Shown piece by piece: positions 34,259 through 47,600 of a stretch of DNA of 64,000 nucleotides. The notes under the pieces are model-generated. The model was given only the letters and a program-made list of their open reading frames with translations. It ran no database searches and had not been told where the DNA came from. Source of the DNA: Haliclona indistincta (Eukaryota > Porifera > Demospongiae > Haplosclerida > Chalinidae); contig OZ024783.1 of assembly GCA_964017065.1 (NCBI GenBank), positions 18,885,752 to 18,949,751 on the forward strand, read 5' to 3'. The translations under genes and the position numbers were made by a program. The first letter of the stretch is position 1; the number at the start of each line of letters is the position of its first letter.

Positions 34259-35059
34259 CATGGAATGTCACTAACTGCAATATTGTGACTGAGTTCAATT
34301 GACATTGTGTCCATACATTATTTTCTCTGAACACTGTTATCTATTATTCCTGACTACATAACTCCACTAGTGTACATCAGAGTGAGCTGATATTCACTAT
34401 GTAGCTTTCTTATTCAATGCTTGAATTCACACCACAATAGAGAGTTGTTTTTTCGAATTACATACACCCAGCATAAAAAACAGTGAATTCGTATGTGAAA
34501 AATCGGAGTTGCCAGCTCAGCATTTGCAAAAGCTCTCTGTTACTGCATTGACCTTGTTAAGATACGTGCGTATGGCTAGTAGTGGTTTTGCAAGACAAAG
34601 TCCTAGAAAGTTTTTCAGCCTTGAGCGTTGTAACTACACGATCGCTGGCGATACAGCTGAAGTGTTTAAATTGGCTTGCAGGACTGCTGTAGTGATTGCC
34701 TTTCATCTGATATTTGTCTCTTTATCATAACTATTGCTTTAGCTGAGCTTTAGTCCTTAGCAACCACCATTGGTAATTTGCGCAGGCGGTGACAGAGCAC
34801 CCTTAACCCTCTGACGCCTACCTGCCCCGGGTAATGATAGTATCAGTTGTCTCTTCATTGCTTACTCTGGCTGCTTCAGCTCTTGTGAAGTACAGATCAT
34901 GATCCATTTTACATTTTGTTTGTACATGTATAAGTGATTATTACATGTTCTTGTAAGTGTGTCTACATTATACATGTTGTGATATTGTAGATACTGTGGT
35001 CACATGATAAGTAGCTACACTAGCTGTGTTGTGATACTGTAGATACTGTGGTCACATGC

Positions 35060-35350
35060 ACAGCAAAACCTGTCCAGAAATACGGCGCCGTATTATAAGT
35101 AAACCGAAACCGTGTATTACGAATACACGGGGTCCGTCGGCTTCCCGTTTTATGACCGTGACAACCCGTAATGAGACTCGAGATTATACGGATTGCACCG
35201 TAGAATCGATGTTCACGGTTTAAAAACGTACCGTCGAATAAAGATAACGGGAAGGACTGTCCCGTTGAAGTGACGGGTATACACCGTGAAATAGTTGAGT
35301 ACGGGCTCTCCACGGCTTGGTGAAATCGTTTGATACGGGGTGATAATAAC
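35060..35350. other. CpG- and ACGG/CCGT-rich block of unknown nature
   Basis: About 290 bp in AT-rich surroundings contain roughly 16 ACGG or CCGT tetramers. A minus-strand frame of 127 aa spans it but resembles no known family. It could be a small transposon or a regulatory island. Confidence 0.35.
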
Positions 35351-35544
35351 TGTACCGTATTTTTTCGAATAAAATTAATACTAAACGACAATAAAATAGA
35401 CACTGAACAATAAAATAGTTTGTTTGCTTCTTCACTGAATAAATTGTAGCTTTGAAAATCTGTTAATAATAATAATTATGATAATTAAAAACAATTGTAT
35501 GACTGTTTTTTCATATAAAACTTTCGTGTTCATAACTCCAACTA

Positions 35545-35574
35545 TTATCATTGCCGATAGGCAATGATATGTAG
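35545..35574 (-). mobile_element. Lone F2 terminal hairpin
   Basis: TATTATCATTGCC-GATA-hairpin followed by ATGTAGGG, identical to the F2 end, but the rest of the element is absent. Either a truncated insertion or an end left by a deletion. Confidence 0.6.
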
Positions 35575-36500
35575 GGTTATATTCATGTGCATTCATCCTC
35601 ATTATCATCTGATCAGTATCTGTTGCTTAATTTCTGGTTTTGCTTACCTGAGAAATTTACTGAGTCACTGGTACCTCCATCACTTGCATGTATAAGAATT
35701 TCTTTGTAATTCTCAGTAATTGGTAACACATCACACTAGCTGAAGAGGTCAAGAAGATTCACTGCATGCTATTAACACGCTACGATATGACTCAGCACTC
35801 CATTACACTGTCGATGATACAATAATTATTTGCTTGATGTCTTTCTTCACAGAGGTGCTTGCATCTAATTTGCATGAGAAGTTAATCTTAATACTATTAT
35901 AATAATCAGTTTGTGTGCATTGTAGTAGTACCAATCTGGCGGCTAAGATTGCAAGAATGGAAGCTTTCAGTGTTACATTATTCAAATGCGACTACGTGTA
36001 TTAGCGGGTGGAGCAAGCCTTCCAATGTATGCAAAATATTATGTTTCAGTGGTGTATATATACAGTTACTACTGTCAATTCCACTCTTTAACAAGTCACT
36101 GCAGCCGTTACTCATTCAGTGATCAAGCCCACACCTTATCCTACAGCTGGATGCCAGTATTATATTACAGCCAAGAATTCTATATTACTTACCAACACAG
36201 ATTCTGAGGCACTGCTACTCTAGTCCATGCAGTTAACTTATACGTACTATACTCAAAGCACAACCAGTCTGATTCTTCGTGTTCTTCTGCCTTCCAAGGT
36301 CCTCTCCCAAGCCAAATGAACTCAGCTTGCTTGTGCACACTAGTGACAACCACTCCAGCTGCTGTCTGCATAGTGAGAAACGGCAACAACTCGGGCAACG
36401 TTGATGTAGCAAAAAAGATTAAGTTAAAATCACTGCAAAACGGGTTAAATTTCGACCTTTGACCCCGACCGGATGTCTTCCCATAATGGGACTCAAGTTC

Positions 36501-36917
36501 GGGTCATACTAAAAGTAGGAACGGGGAAATGAGAAACGGAAACGAGGAAATGGAGAAATGAGCGATGATCTTTAGCTAGGGCCGAAGGCCCGGTTTAGGA
36601 CAACCCTCCCGACGATCCTTAGGCTTACCAAGGACCGAAGGCCCGGGTTAGGACACCCTCCCGACGATCCTTAGTTAGGAAGACCCTCCCGACGATCCTT
36701 AGTTAGGAAGACCCTCCCGACGATCCTTAGTTAGTTAGGAAGACCCTCCCGACGATCCTTAGTTAGTTAGGACGACCCTCCCGACTTTGCGCAGTTAGGC
36801 GAAGGTTTTTAGGGTCTTGGGTTTAGGGTTTAGTAGTTTTTAGTGCAACTATGGCGCCATTTCTTCATTTCCTTGTTTCCATTTCTCATTTCCCCGTTCC
36901 TACTTTTAGTATGACCC
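36501..36917. mobile_element. 417-bp MITE, TIR GGGTCATACTAAAAGTAGG, 9-bp duplication
   Basis: About 52 bp of inverted ends are flanked by CTCAAGTTC (36492-36500, 36918-36926). The centre is a tandem array of ACCCTCCCGACGATCCTTAG units (36595-36785, about six units of about 30 nt). A related unit is seen at 26405-26470. MULE-like by duplication length (inferred). Confidence 0.85.
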
Positions 36918-36999
36918 CTCAAGTTCACCCATCCTGGTGCCGGAAGTCACGTGGCAAAGGCGTGGTTTGACACGCACTCCGCCCCTAAATAGCTTCGCC

Positions 37000-38129
37000 A
37001 TGGCCCAGACACAGACCGAGGATGCTCAGCTGGTCCACACAGACAGCAGCAATCATTATCAGGTAACCAAGGGTGGGGTGTTGAGATAGAAATATGTAAG
37101 TAACAGAACATACTACTGTATATTAATGTGTATTTATACTGAGTTTATACACAAATGCTACAGTTCAATGACTTGTAATTGGTATCTGTAAATGATTTGG
37201 ATTGAGGCTTAGTGGTACTGCATAGTTCAGTGTTACAATCTACTATGCTATCGTAGTGTGTGTTGGGATAGTATAGGAGTTTAATAGATGCAGATAAAGA
37301 TAACAATAAAGATGAGTTGTTTACTACTCAACAAAGCCACATGTGGCTTTGTTGAGTAGTAAACAACTCATCTTTATTGTTCACAGTAAAAGGATAATGT
37401 AGATTCTTAGTGTTTAGTGGCTTATACACTTCCCACCGTAGATTTTTGTGATCTGCGACAAAAGTAACATGAGTGCCCCATGTATCAGGCATTCCTATTT
37501 GTCTCAGGTGCTCTCTCATTGTTTGTTTGTTGACACTCAGTAGCAGTCCACTGAAAATATCACTGTTAAAATACCAAAAGCAGTATAGCTTTAGACTAGA
37601 ACAATACTCTTGATCACCTAGCTGTTATTGCATAGGAAACTGCCCTGTACAGGCAATTTCCGTCTTTAGCTACATGTATGCCATTGTGATACGCTTTTCT
37701 TTTCTGTTATAGAAGATAAGAGTGTTTGTACAGCTACTCTTCTCCCGAGGCAGCTAACGGATTAAAAGACGTTCTATGCAGCTAGCCTATACCCAGAACC
37801 ACCACCATCAGCTCAGACGCATAATACAGCAGAGCTTGGTTTTGGGTGGTATGAAGTTGAGAGGCTGGTCACCAAGTGTACCAAAAGGTTAGCACTGTAG
37901 TACACACCTTAGCACCCTCGACAAGGTAGCCTACGGTACAGGTATACGCTTCAGATACTCATGTAGCTGCAGCAATGCTGCTAGTAGTGATGTATGATAA
38001 CTATGATGTCTTTTCACAGAGCAACTGTCAGTGTTGTACCTCGTCCCCAAGGAGGGCTATTGTAAAGAGGAGTCCTGCTGGATAGTAGATAGAAACATCA
38101 CTCATTCTGTTAAACAGTATGTTATGTAA
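37000..38129 (+). CDS. Small spliced gene, product unknown
   Basis: Model: exon 1 37000-37062 (MAQTQTEDAQLVHTDSS), exon 2 37782-37887, exon 3 38020-38129 ending in TAA, in phase, about 92 aa. The ATG follows a CpG-containing promoter-like stretch with CCGGAAGTCACGTG. Exon 2 also has an alternative open frame (YPEPPPSAQTHNTAELG), so the reading through the middle is not certain. No domain is recognised. Intron 1 contains a perfect palindrome (37304-37379). Confidence 0.4.
37304..37379. repeat. Perfect 76-bp palindrome without spacer
   Basis: Two 38-bp arms start CAATAAAGATGAGTTG and meet at CCACATGTGG with no loop and no mismatch found. See findings. Confidence 0.95.
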
Positions 38130-38619
38130 GATTCTCACGAGCAGTATGTGTGACTGGTGTCTTTTCCCCTCACAGATCTGTCGCCTGTTTGTATTGTCCT
38201 ATCTTATTGTACTTGTTTTAAACTGTCCAATTGTACTTGGCTAATCACTGCATAGATAGAATAATACTAGCATAATTATATTCAAGAACAAAATTAATCT
38301 TCAGAGAGTTCAGTGGTACAGTTCTGGATGTCTAAGAAAAAGGAAGAATCAACATTGCTACTCACAATGATCAGAGGTAACTTGTGTCCAGACAAGGGCT
38401 TACTTTTGGTTTGAGACCGTTGCTCGTGTACAAAAGAAGCTCTCTGGGGTAGGCAATATAAATTTATGCTAACAGTAGTAAAGTTCAAAGTTTCGCGCGC
38501 TTTGCCGCCAGATCGGATGCAGACACTCCCCGTTTAGTCACGTGAATATTTTACTTCCGGCATCCATCAGGATAGCCATACCCATTTTGTTTTGGGGTGT
38601 GTCACACTCGCCATCAAAA

Positions 38620-41600
38620 ATGTCGGACAGTAAGTTTGGTTACTCGCGGGTGCGTTTAAGATTGATATTATATCTGTTTGTAGATATTCCTCTGTCAGTT
38701 GAGCTGCTGGTAAAGGAATTGAAGGATGTGACTAACTGGTACGTGTTTGGTGTGTCTTTGGGCATTCGAATAAGCAAGCTTGATGCTATCAAGAAAGAAT
38801 GCTCTGATATTGAAGAACAGAAGATCAAAATGTTCCAGTTTTGGCTACGAAACAAGCTGGATGCCTCATGGAAGAAGGTGATTCAAGTACTGGAACAAAA
38901 TGACCACTTCATTTTGGCTGCAACATTGAGCGGAAAATATCTACATGTATGTTTGAGTGATGATTCACCAAGCAAGAAACAAGGTATAATAATGCTGTGT
39001 GTATAGCTATTTATAATGTAATGGTTGACTAGTTTTAACAAACATGAGCCCATTATCGTCCCATTATTTATTTTGCCTTTTTGTAGGTTCAACTATCACA
39101 GAATCGGATGAAATCAAAGCTGAGATTCGAGCCACTGCTGCTGTTGTTGAAAGACTACGTGATCTAGAGACCTCGTTCTCTGATATGCTAGCCGATCTTC
39201 TCGATCTTCTGACTGAGTCCAAGTGTGACCTCTCTAAAGCTCAATTCTATCTTAATGGCCTCTTTGAAACTGGAGAATTTAGCCATTGCAGTACTTTTGA
39301 TGCTCTCTTATGGCAGTTGCAAGTACGTCAAGGCCACATTGATACGTTCAACATCTATTACCTCAAGAAACTAGTAGCTCGCTTCAAAATGGAAAATTTA
39401 ACAAAGTGCATAGAAGAGTACGAAGCAAAGTTGAAAAGTTTTCTCAATAACACCACAATTCTTCATTTTCAAAGAGCTGTTGTCAGTAGAGTGGTGCCAA
39501 TCAAACCAGAACGAACAAAGGATCTTACTATTAGAGTTCCCGAAGAGTTTGCCAAAGATCGAACTTTAAAAGATATGGAAAAACTGGCACTGAGAGGCTT
39601 CGGTGATTGCCAGAGGTTTTTGGTCCGTATACACATGAAGCCAGGATCAGTGATCATCTCATGGTTCTTCCCTGACTCTGAGGCTCTTAGTGGCAAGTTA
39701 GAGCATCTGGCTCGTGAGAATGCACAAGTATTCAAAGATGCTGGAGTGGAGGAGGTGATAGTAGATGGAAGGGTTGTCTTTCCTTGCACACTGGAGGAGG
39801 TAAGAACTTAAACTAAACAGATATACAAGAATTCATAACTGAGAGGAGCGCAATGTAAACAGCATAGTCCAAGAACTAAATATGTCATTAGTTGGGTGCA
39901 TTTGAGGTCAATATGTTTAAGGTGGCAATGATATTCATGACTTTGCTAGTAGCTGTTTTTTTGCCAAGGGTATTCATGCAGGCAGAGTTTCTGAGTGCAG
40001 TTTGCTTGCTTACCGATAGGCATCGAATATAGCTAATTTCAACAACGCAGTGTTAGCCATCGTGGAGCGATGAGCTCACCCTATGAAAACTACGACGATC
40101 GATTGTAACTAAACAATTTTTCTTTAACCCTTCACATGCGGCGGGCAACTATAGTTGCCCGGCAAGTTTGACGTCACCGGAAGTGGGCGTTAAAATTCGA
40201 AGATAGTTTATTTCACCTATAGACCAAATACAGCTATGTGGGGTGTGATTGCAGGCCTGCGGCCCCACCAAGCAGAGCTATGGCGGGATCACCTAGCACC
40301 ACTGGGTCTCCAGGGGCTTCTTGACATAAAAAGCAGCCATACGTGCACTAACTTTGTCTCACACGTGCTGTTTTGACCAAACAAGAGGCGTTTTTTGCTC
40401 CGGTGAGAGTGATTCTAGCACACGACAGTTGGTAGATCGTCAAGTGGGCGTGGTTAACCGCAATTGTCATTGACAACAAGCCCGCAAGTTGTGCAAGTTG
40501 ATTTTGCATATTAACGGTGATCACAGCGCTAGTTTGTCTGTCTAATGGTTTCAAAGGTTAGTGAAATTCACAAAATAGAGGCTAGAATCGCTGTCCGCAC
40601 TTGAAGGGTTAAAGGTACGAAGCTTAAACTCATTAATCAAGTTCATCTGCCCACTGTGCAGGTATATTCATTGCCGACTGTTGCTCGTATGCAATATTAC
40701 AGCTGTGTTGTGGCAGGCAGCACAGCCTGCGTAGCTGTAGTATTGTGTACGAGCTGTACACTGCACACTTGAAATATTAGTCAAAGCATGGTTGGAGTGC
40801 TGTATGGAAGTTACAGCCTGAGGTGTTGGGTCGAGATGCTGATACAGCATGAAGTGAAGCCTAGTGCTGTATCTGCCGCAAAACCCAATCCCGAGTGCTT
40901 TAACATCCATAAAGCACGAACAATTATTGTATATAGTTTAACTGATTTAGAACATACCTCGGTCAACGATCAACAGTTTCATGGGTTGAAATAAGTGACG
41001 CAAAGCGTGTTGGTGCCCATGTTAGTGCAATAAAATTATACCCAAGTGTGCAATATGGGATTTATAGGGGTTCTTTGACCTAGGTATATACCTTAAGTAC
41101 TGATAGAGCTGTTCTTCTCATCTCATGCTGATTACTGAATTTTCCGATTCATGAAATTTTAGACTACAAAATTTGGAGCTGTGTTGTAGTTCTTATTATG
41201 TTTTTATTTTAGGATATTCCAGCAGTCTCACTGAAGGAGGTATACACTGATTTCTACCATCGTCTGGTTGAAGCAGTCTCTGATGAGCACACATGTCAAT
41301 CTCTCCTCACTCAACTCAGCTCCTCTGCTCTGATATCAGAGAAGAAGATAACTCAGTTGTCCTATAGTAAGATTTCTGGCAGCTCATTCCTGAAGACTAT
41401 TGGACTGGAGGAAGAGCCTCACTTACTTGTACCACTTGTCAGTGCTATGTCACAAGTTGAGCAGTTGCAGACACTGGCTGGAGAAATGAACCAAGGTACA
41501 TACATACACATGCACACAATGCCATAACTGTTTCCAATGCTATTCCGATTATTTCTAATTTTATGATATTTGTAGATATTTCTCAAGATGCTGGAAAACA

Positions 41601-44600
41601 ACCGAAATTGGAGGCTACTTATAATAGTAATAATCCAACTCATGTGTACATAACAAAAGAAGCTATGAATAATACTTTATATTATTATAGAGCAAGAGCA
41701 GCTTGTGGCGGATATTGAGAGACTGACCAGTGAAAACAATGACCTGCTCACTAGACTGAAGTGTTGCGAGGAGGACCTTAAGACAGCTAATGAATGTGAG
41801 AATTATTCACTTGTTTTAATACATAATTTAGTCGATGAACTGATTAGTGTCTATGATGAGAGAGAAAGCTATATCTGGTATGATGGCAGCAGCACGCAAA
41901 AGAGGCACTAGTGTTGAGGACACCATTAGACAGAAGAGTGTCAGTGACATAGCTGTTCAGACTACAACTGAGGAAGGATTAGTTCCACTGCCAGTGAGTG
42001 ATGACAACAACTGCTTGTTAACAATCAATCTGTGGTTACTCCTCCAGGCTGGCTGGGAGGCATGTACAGTACCAAACAGATGTGTATTCTACATTGACCA
42101 CAGTGAGTATAGTTTGTGTAATTTATATTTAAACAAGAAAATAAAAGATTTCTAACGAAATCAAAAGGATGTAGGGATAAAGAAATCTGCTACTGGTCCA
42201 CAATGTAAACCAACAAGGAGCAAGCATGGAATGGTAACACTGTACGATTGACTTGCTAACAGACCATAGATCCCTACATCAGTGGCTGCTGTGGCTGACT
42301 ATAGCAGTTCAGTTAGTTATTGTTGACTGGCACCTGACATGAATTCAGCTGGTATCAAAATCAAATCTTATACAGCCACTGATGTAGGGATCTATGGTCT
42401 GTTAGCAAGTCAATCGTACCGTGTTACCATTCCATGCTTGCTCCTTGTTGGTTTACATTGTGGACCAGTAGCAGATTTCTTTATCCCTATATCCTTTTGA
42501 TTTCGTTAGAAATCTTTTTATTTTCTTGTTTGTGTCCTTTTTTCTTTTTCAGTGAGTTTCAAATTTTTGGTGCAGTTTGAATTCGGCAAGATTATGTATC
42601 TCTTTGATTCCACCATTGGTTTGGTTTGCTGTTGCTTTTTAACTTGTAGCTCCTAAATACTGAAACTAGTAGGGCTGAAACGAATAACACATTTTATGTT
42701 CGAATAGTCACTAGCTAAAACGAACGAATAGTCGAATACTCTATTATCGGAATAAAACTAGCTCTAGCAACCAGTGTGCAAGAACAAAATATGTTAGAAA
42801 GTTGTATATCAACATACAGGGCTCAGGCTTGATTTGTGAACTGGTTACAAATAGCCCAAGTTTCCCAACTGCTAGAAGACTTCAAACGAATATTCGAATA
42901 GCTGCAATAGCATTCGAATACTGTCAAAACGATCGAATAGTCGAATAGTACAAGTATTCGTTTCATCCCTAGAAACTAGCTCATGCATGCTGCAGGATTT
43001 GGGATTGCAATGCATACGAGCCCGCCCACTCTGGTTTAGAAATCTCTGTATGGCTGTGATGCGATCTGACAAGCAGCAGAACGATGGTACTACACGAGCT
43101 TACTCGGTGAGATGTTCTGCGAACACTCCAGTCGCTCTCCATACGTCTACTAATAAATCCGTGAGATAGGTCACGTGCCGCTGCGTATTACGTAGTCACA
43201 ATAATGGCGTCAAACAGTTAGCTGAGAACTGTTCGTGATCGTGGACTCGTCAAATTTATATCGTCATTTCGCTAAAAACTAAGTTCAAAAGGCACATGCC
43301 AGGAGAATTTCACGACTGTTTGTGTGTGTTTTGGTCTCGGCACTGCTCACGTAAAGGTGCTAGGCGAGTGGAAGAAAGAAAGAAAGAAAACGAAGATGAC
43401 GAAACTCGATTTTCACCGTTTCCAGGTTCGTCACTTTAGCAAAAGTTTCGAGTGATCTCCTTGCTACTGTAAGATGGGGCAACGCCAGAAAGCAGATCTA
43501 AGTGTCTTTGGACATATAAAATTCATCACTAGGCGAAATATCAGCGTTTGAACGCCAATACATCGTATTAGACACCATCTTGTTTTCTCGTTCATCCCTA
43601 CATAGGGAGTCACTACCGTGCCTCCCTAATAATTATTCCCATATTCAAGTCATTAAATTCCCATATACAAGTACATGACACACCTAGCATTGCCAGCTAA
43701 TAACGACATCCTGTTACAATTTCCGTATACTATCAAAACTTAGGTCCATATATTCACTTTAGTTAATGTATTGTGTTCATTGGAAGACGAACTGCGTCCT
43801 GACTTCCACAAACTAGATTTTCACGTGGTCGACCCAGGATAGCAAACTTCAGCCTATTAGCTATCGATTGAGCTAAAAATGTTGCAGAAGATTTGAAAAA
43901 AGTCCGTTCCAAAATGCACTTCAAAGTCGCGACTATCGCCCAATTGTTAATGTATTAGCTGATGTCAAAATGTGATTTTATCGATTTTTGAGCGACTGTG
44001 ACTAAAAAACTAAACTCGATTTTGAGTTGGTCGACCCCAGGTCTAATAGAACATGGTCTGAAGATTTGAATGGTGTGTTCAAAATTGAAATCCAAAGAAA
44101 AAGTTTTGCCCGGGAAGAAATGAAGTACAGCAGTTGTGTTTAGGACAGTTTGAGCATGGATTATTCAGTTTAAACTGTAGCGCTAGTATCTCAGACTATC
44201 CCTAGACTGTCTAGCAACTAGTACTTGGCAATTCTAGTGTAGCAAAGGCTCAGGAGGGACATTGCCAGAAATAATTTGACACGGACAATAATTGACCGTA
44301 TATTATTCCGTAAATTAACACGGGCGAATTGTATAGCGAGCATTGAGAAGCTGTTGAAAATGCAGCGCCTGAAGGTAACGAATGACTAGATTCCTTAGTT
44401 AGATGGTGATTCACAGTCTACTGTACCTTAGGCAACTTATCATGACTGTTACTAAGCGCTCACACGCAGTTTAGCTATTCCAAATCGGGTAGCCATTTCT
44501 TCGTTCTTTCTCCCAATGGCGTAATATTGACAAAATGGCGGATTTCAAAATTTCGAAACCTATTTTCTAAATAGATCGTGAAACAATATCCTAGTTAGAA

Positions 44601-47600
44601 AGGGATTCTTGTACTAGGCTATAAGTAGCTTCGCCTGGTGCATAATTAATTTATTACTGGCAGATAAATTTTGAATATTTCATTTTTAGCCTGAAAATTG
44701 GTGAAAATTACACATAATTAGAATTTTCATAATACGGTCAGGTCTAGAAACAGTTCTTTCGTGGCTGTATTGCTTCAGTGATCTATGCAAGTAGTAGGTT
44801 GTTAGCAAACTACTTGTGTCTTCTAGCAGTGTAGAGTAGTTGATTCAAACGCTATGGGGCGTCTGGAAGCTGAAAGGTGTGTTCTATGGCTTGTTCCTTA
44901 GTCCATGCACCATTGCTTGCAATATGTTTTTCCGGAATGCGATGTTGACCGTCTGCCTGTGGTAACAGACGATGTTTTAGAGCTCCAATGAAGTTTAATA
45001 GCTTCTCCAAGAGCCATAGTAAACAATTTGTAGATTTATTGTTCGTTTTCGTACGTAAATAGCATATGTCCGAAAAATGTATTACATTTCTGGCAATGGG
45101 CCAGAAGTCACTCGTGACCGCCATTCTCTATGAGCTCTGATTTCGTCGCGCTGCTTACTTTCTGTTCTGAAAAGAACATTGTTACAATAGCTTGAGCTTC
45201 TTAGCGTAGCTATACACAACCGTGTTGAAACAGTGGACGTCTATACTGCAAGCGTTGTAGAGCTGTGAAGTTGCCTACCTGTACCATGCTAGCGAACGGC
45301 AACAAGGCTTTGTAGTTCAGAGCGAAGGAAGCAGACGTTCAAGGCGCACCAATAGGAGTCCTTTTCAGTACCACAGACGCTACTGGGACTAGTAGAAACT
45401 GTGCAAGAAGACGCACAGTGAACTATGATCAAAGGTGACCTTCACGTAACGGAGCGGTTGTCATTAGCAACCCGTTATATTAATCGTGTTACATTACAAG
45501 TAAATCGTGTTCTGTGCATAAACGTAATTCCGTGTGATGTCCTTTATTTCTGGTAGTGGCCTAGTTGAGGTATCTTTCAGACAAAATAGGATGATCTCAG
45601 CCAGTGATAGATTACTTTTTCAAATGAAGCACCTAAGGTGCAGATGCCTCAGTGACCACTATCCACCATTCCATAAACACAGCAACTGCAGATGCATGCA
45701 TATAGGATTTCTGTTCAGCAGTTGCTTTAGTTATGCAATCAGAAGCCAATCACTGCTAACCACAATTCAACTGGGCGTGTGTGCAGTGTTTAGCGCAGCA
45801 GTCATACCACGAGCGAGATAGCTTCCATAGGTTGCTTACATGCGATTTCTCTGGACCTGCGCTGATATCCTGTAGTAAAATTTGTACCTATCAGATTCTA
45901 GGCAGTCAACTGTGGACAGCTTTGCCAATGGAGAAGTCCAGATCGCCAGCAACGGTAAACAAAGTAAGCAAATCACGCCATAACTCGAGAACGAAGCTTC
46001 GTGTACAAATTTCAAATGTTGACAAGCGGGATAATATCAAGTTCTACTTGCATTGCTAGTTTCAGGGCTCGGCGTTCAGCGTGCGCCGCAAAACTGAAGT
46101 AACAGACGGAATGAAGCACCTAAGGTGCAGATGCCTCGGTGGAATGACACATTTTCCACAAACGCAACTATCTACCATTATTCCACAAACACAGCAACAG
46201 CAGATGCATGTATACAGGATTTCTGTGCAGCAATCACAATGCAGTGGTTTAGTTATGCAATCAGAAGCCAATCAGTACTAACCACAATTCAACTGGGCGT
46301 TTCTACAGTGTTTAGCACAGCACAGCAGTTATACGCACACCACGAGCTCCATAGCTTGCTTACATAATTTCTCTGGACCTGCGCTGCTATCCTGTAGTAA
46401 ATTCTAACCTATCAGCTTCTAGGCTGTCAACTGTGGACAGCAAGTTTACCTCCAGTGGAGAAGCCCAGATCACCAGCAACGGTGAACAAATAGCGCCATA
46501 ACTCACGAACTAAGCTTCGTATAAAGTTTTCCAATGTTCTAAAGCGAGATAATACCGTGTTCTACTTGCATTGCTAGTTTCAGAGCTTAACCTTCAGCGT
46601 GCGCTACAAAACCGAACCAGTCGTGAGCAATTCACGTGGTAACTTACGCACTAAGCTTTAAAATCAAACTTCTGAAAATTCAAATCCGAGCAAGTATCGA
46701 TTTCTACCCGTGTTGCTTGTTTCAGCGATTAGTTTTCAGCGAGCTACGAGAAATCGTTGCGACAGACAGAAAAATAGCACCATAGGTGCGGATGCCTCGG
46801 TGGATTGACATTATATCCACAAACACAACTATCTATCCACCATTCCACAAACACAGCAACCAGGCGCGTGTCCAGAAATGAGGAAAGATAGGTGCGCGCG
46901 CGAAGCGCGACCGAAAAATCTAATTTATATTCATGATATTCATTAAATTACGTCATTTTCGTCATTATTATCATGGTGCACTGGATTTGTTCTTTGCTAG
47001 ATCTAATGGAAAACGGCCTAAACCACCTTAGAATGGAATATTGGCAGCAGATAAGTTTGTTGCAATAACAGTTGTGATAAATTTATAGCCACAGTGTACT
47101 TTAATGCAATGAATAACTTAAAACTTCAATGCTGAGGGGGGTGCTAGAGCACCCGGAGCCCTATCGTGGACACGCGCCTGGCAACTGCAGATGCATGCAT
47201 ACAGGATTTCTGTTCAGCAGTCACAATGCAGTGCTTTAGTTATGCAATCAGAAGCCAATCATGCAGTGCTGACCACAATTCCACTGGGCGTGTCTACAAT
47301 GTTCATTACAGCACACGCATACCACGAGCGAGATAGCTTCCATAGCTTGCTTACACGATTTCTCTGGACCTGCGCTGCTATCCTGTAGTAAAATTCTAAC
47401 CTATCAGCTTCTAGGCAGTCAACTGTGGACAGCTTTGCCTTTGGAGAAGTCCAGATCGCCAGCAACGGTAAACAAAGTAAGCAAACCGCGCCATAACTCT
47501 AGAACAAAGCCTTGCATCGGACTTTCGCTAGTTCACAACCGAGATAATATCGAGTTCTACCTGCATTGTAAGTTTCAGAGCTTACCTTCCAGCGTGCGCT

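Noticed and set aside
34038..34334. 98-aa and 79-aa frames
   Set aside because: Span the (CT)n run and a pogo-type TIR; no real coding signal.
36595..36785. Regular 30-nt units resembling a CRISPR array
   Set aside because: Units are contiguous with no unique spacers, lie inside a TIR element, and the sequence is eukaryotic.
39469..39789. 106-aa minus-strand frame
   Set aside because: Shadow of exon 3 of the Death/WW gene.
44852..45124. 90-aa minus-strand gene
   Set aside because: Has an ATG and no stops but no recognisable domain, splice partner or second copy; left as unassigned.
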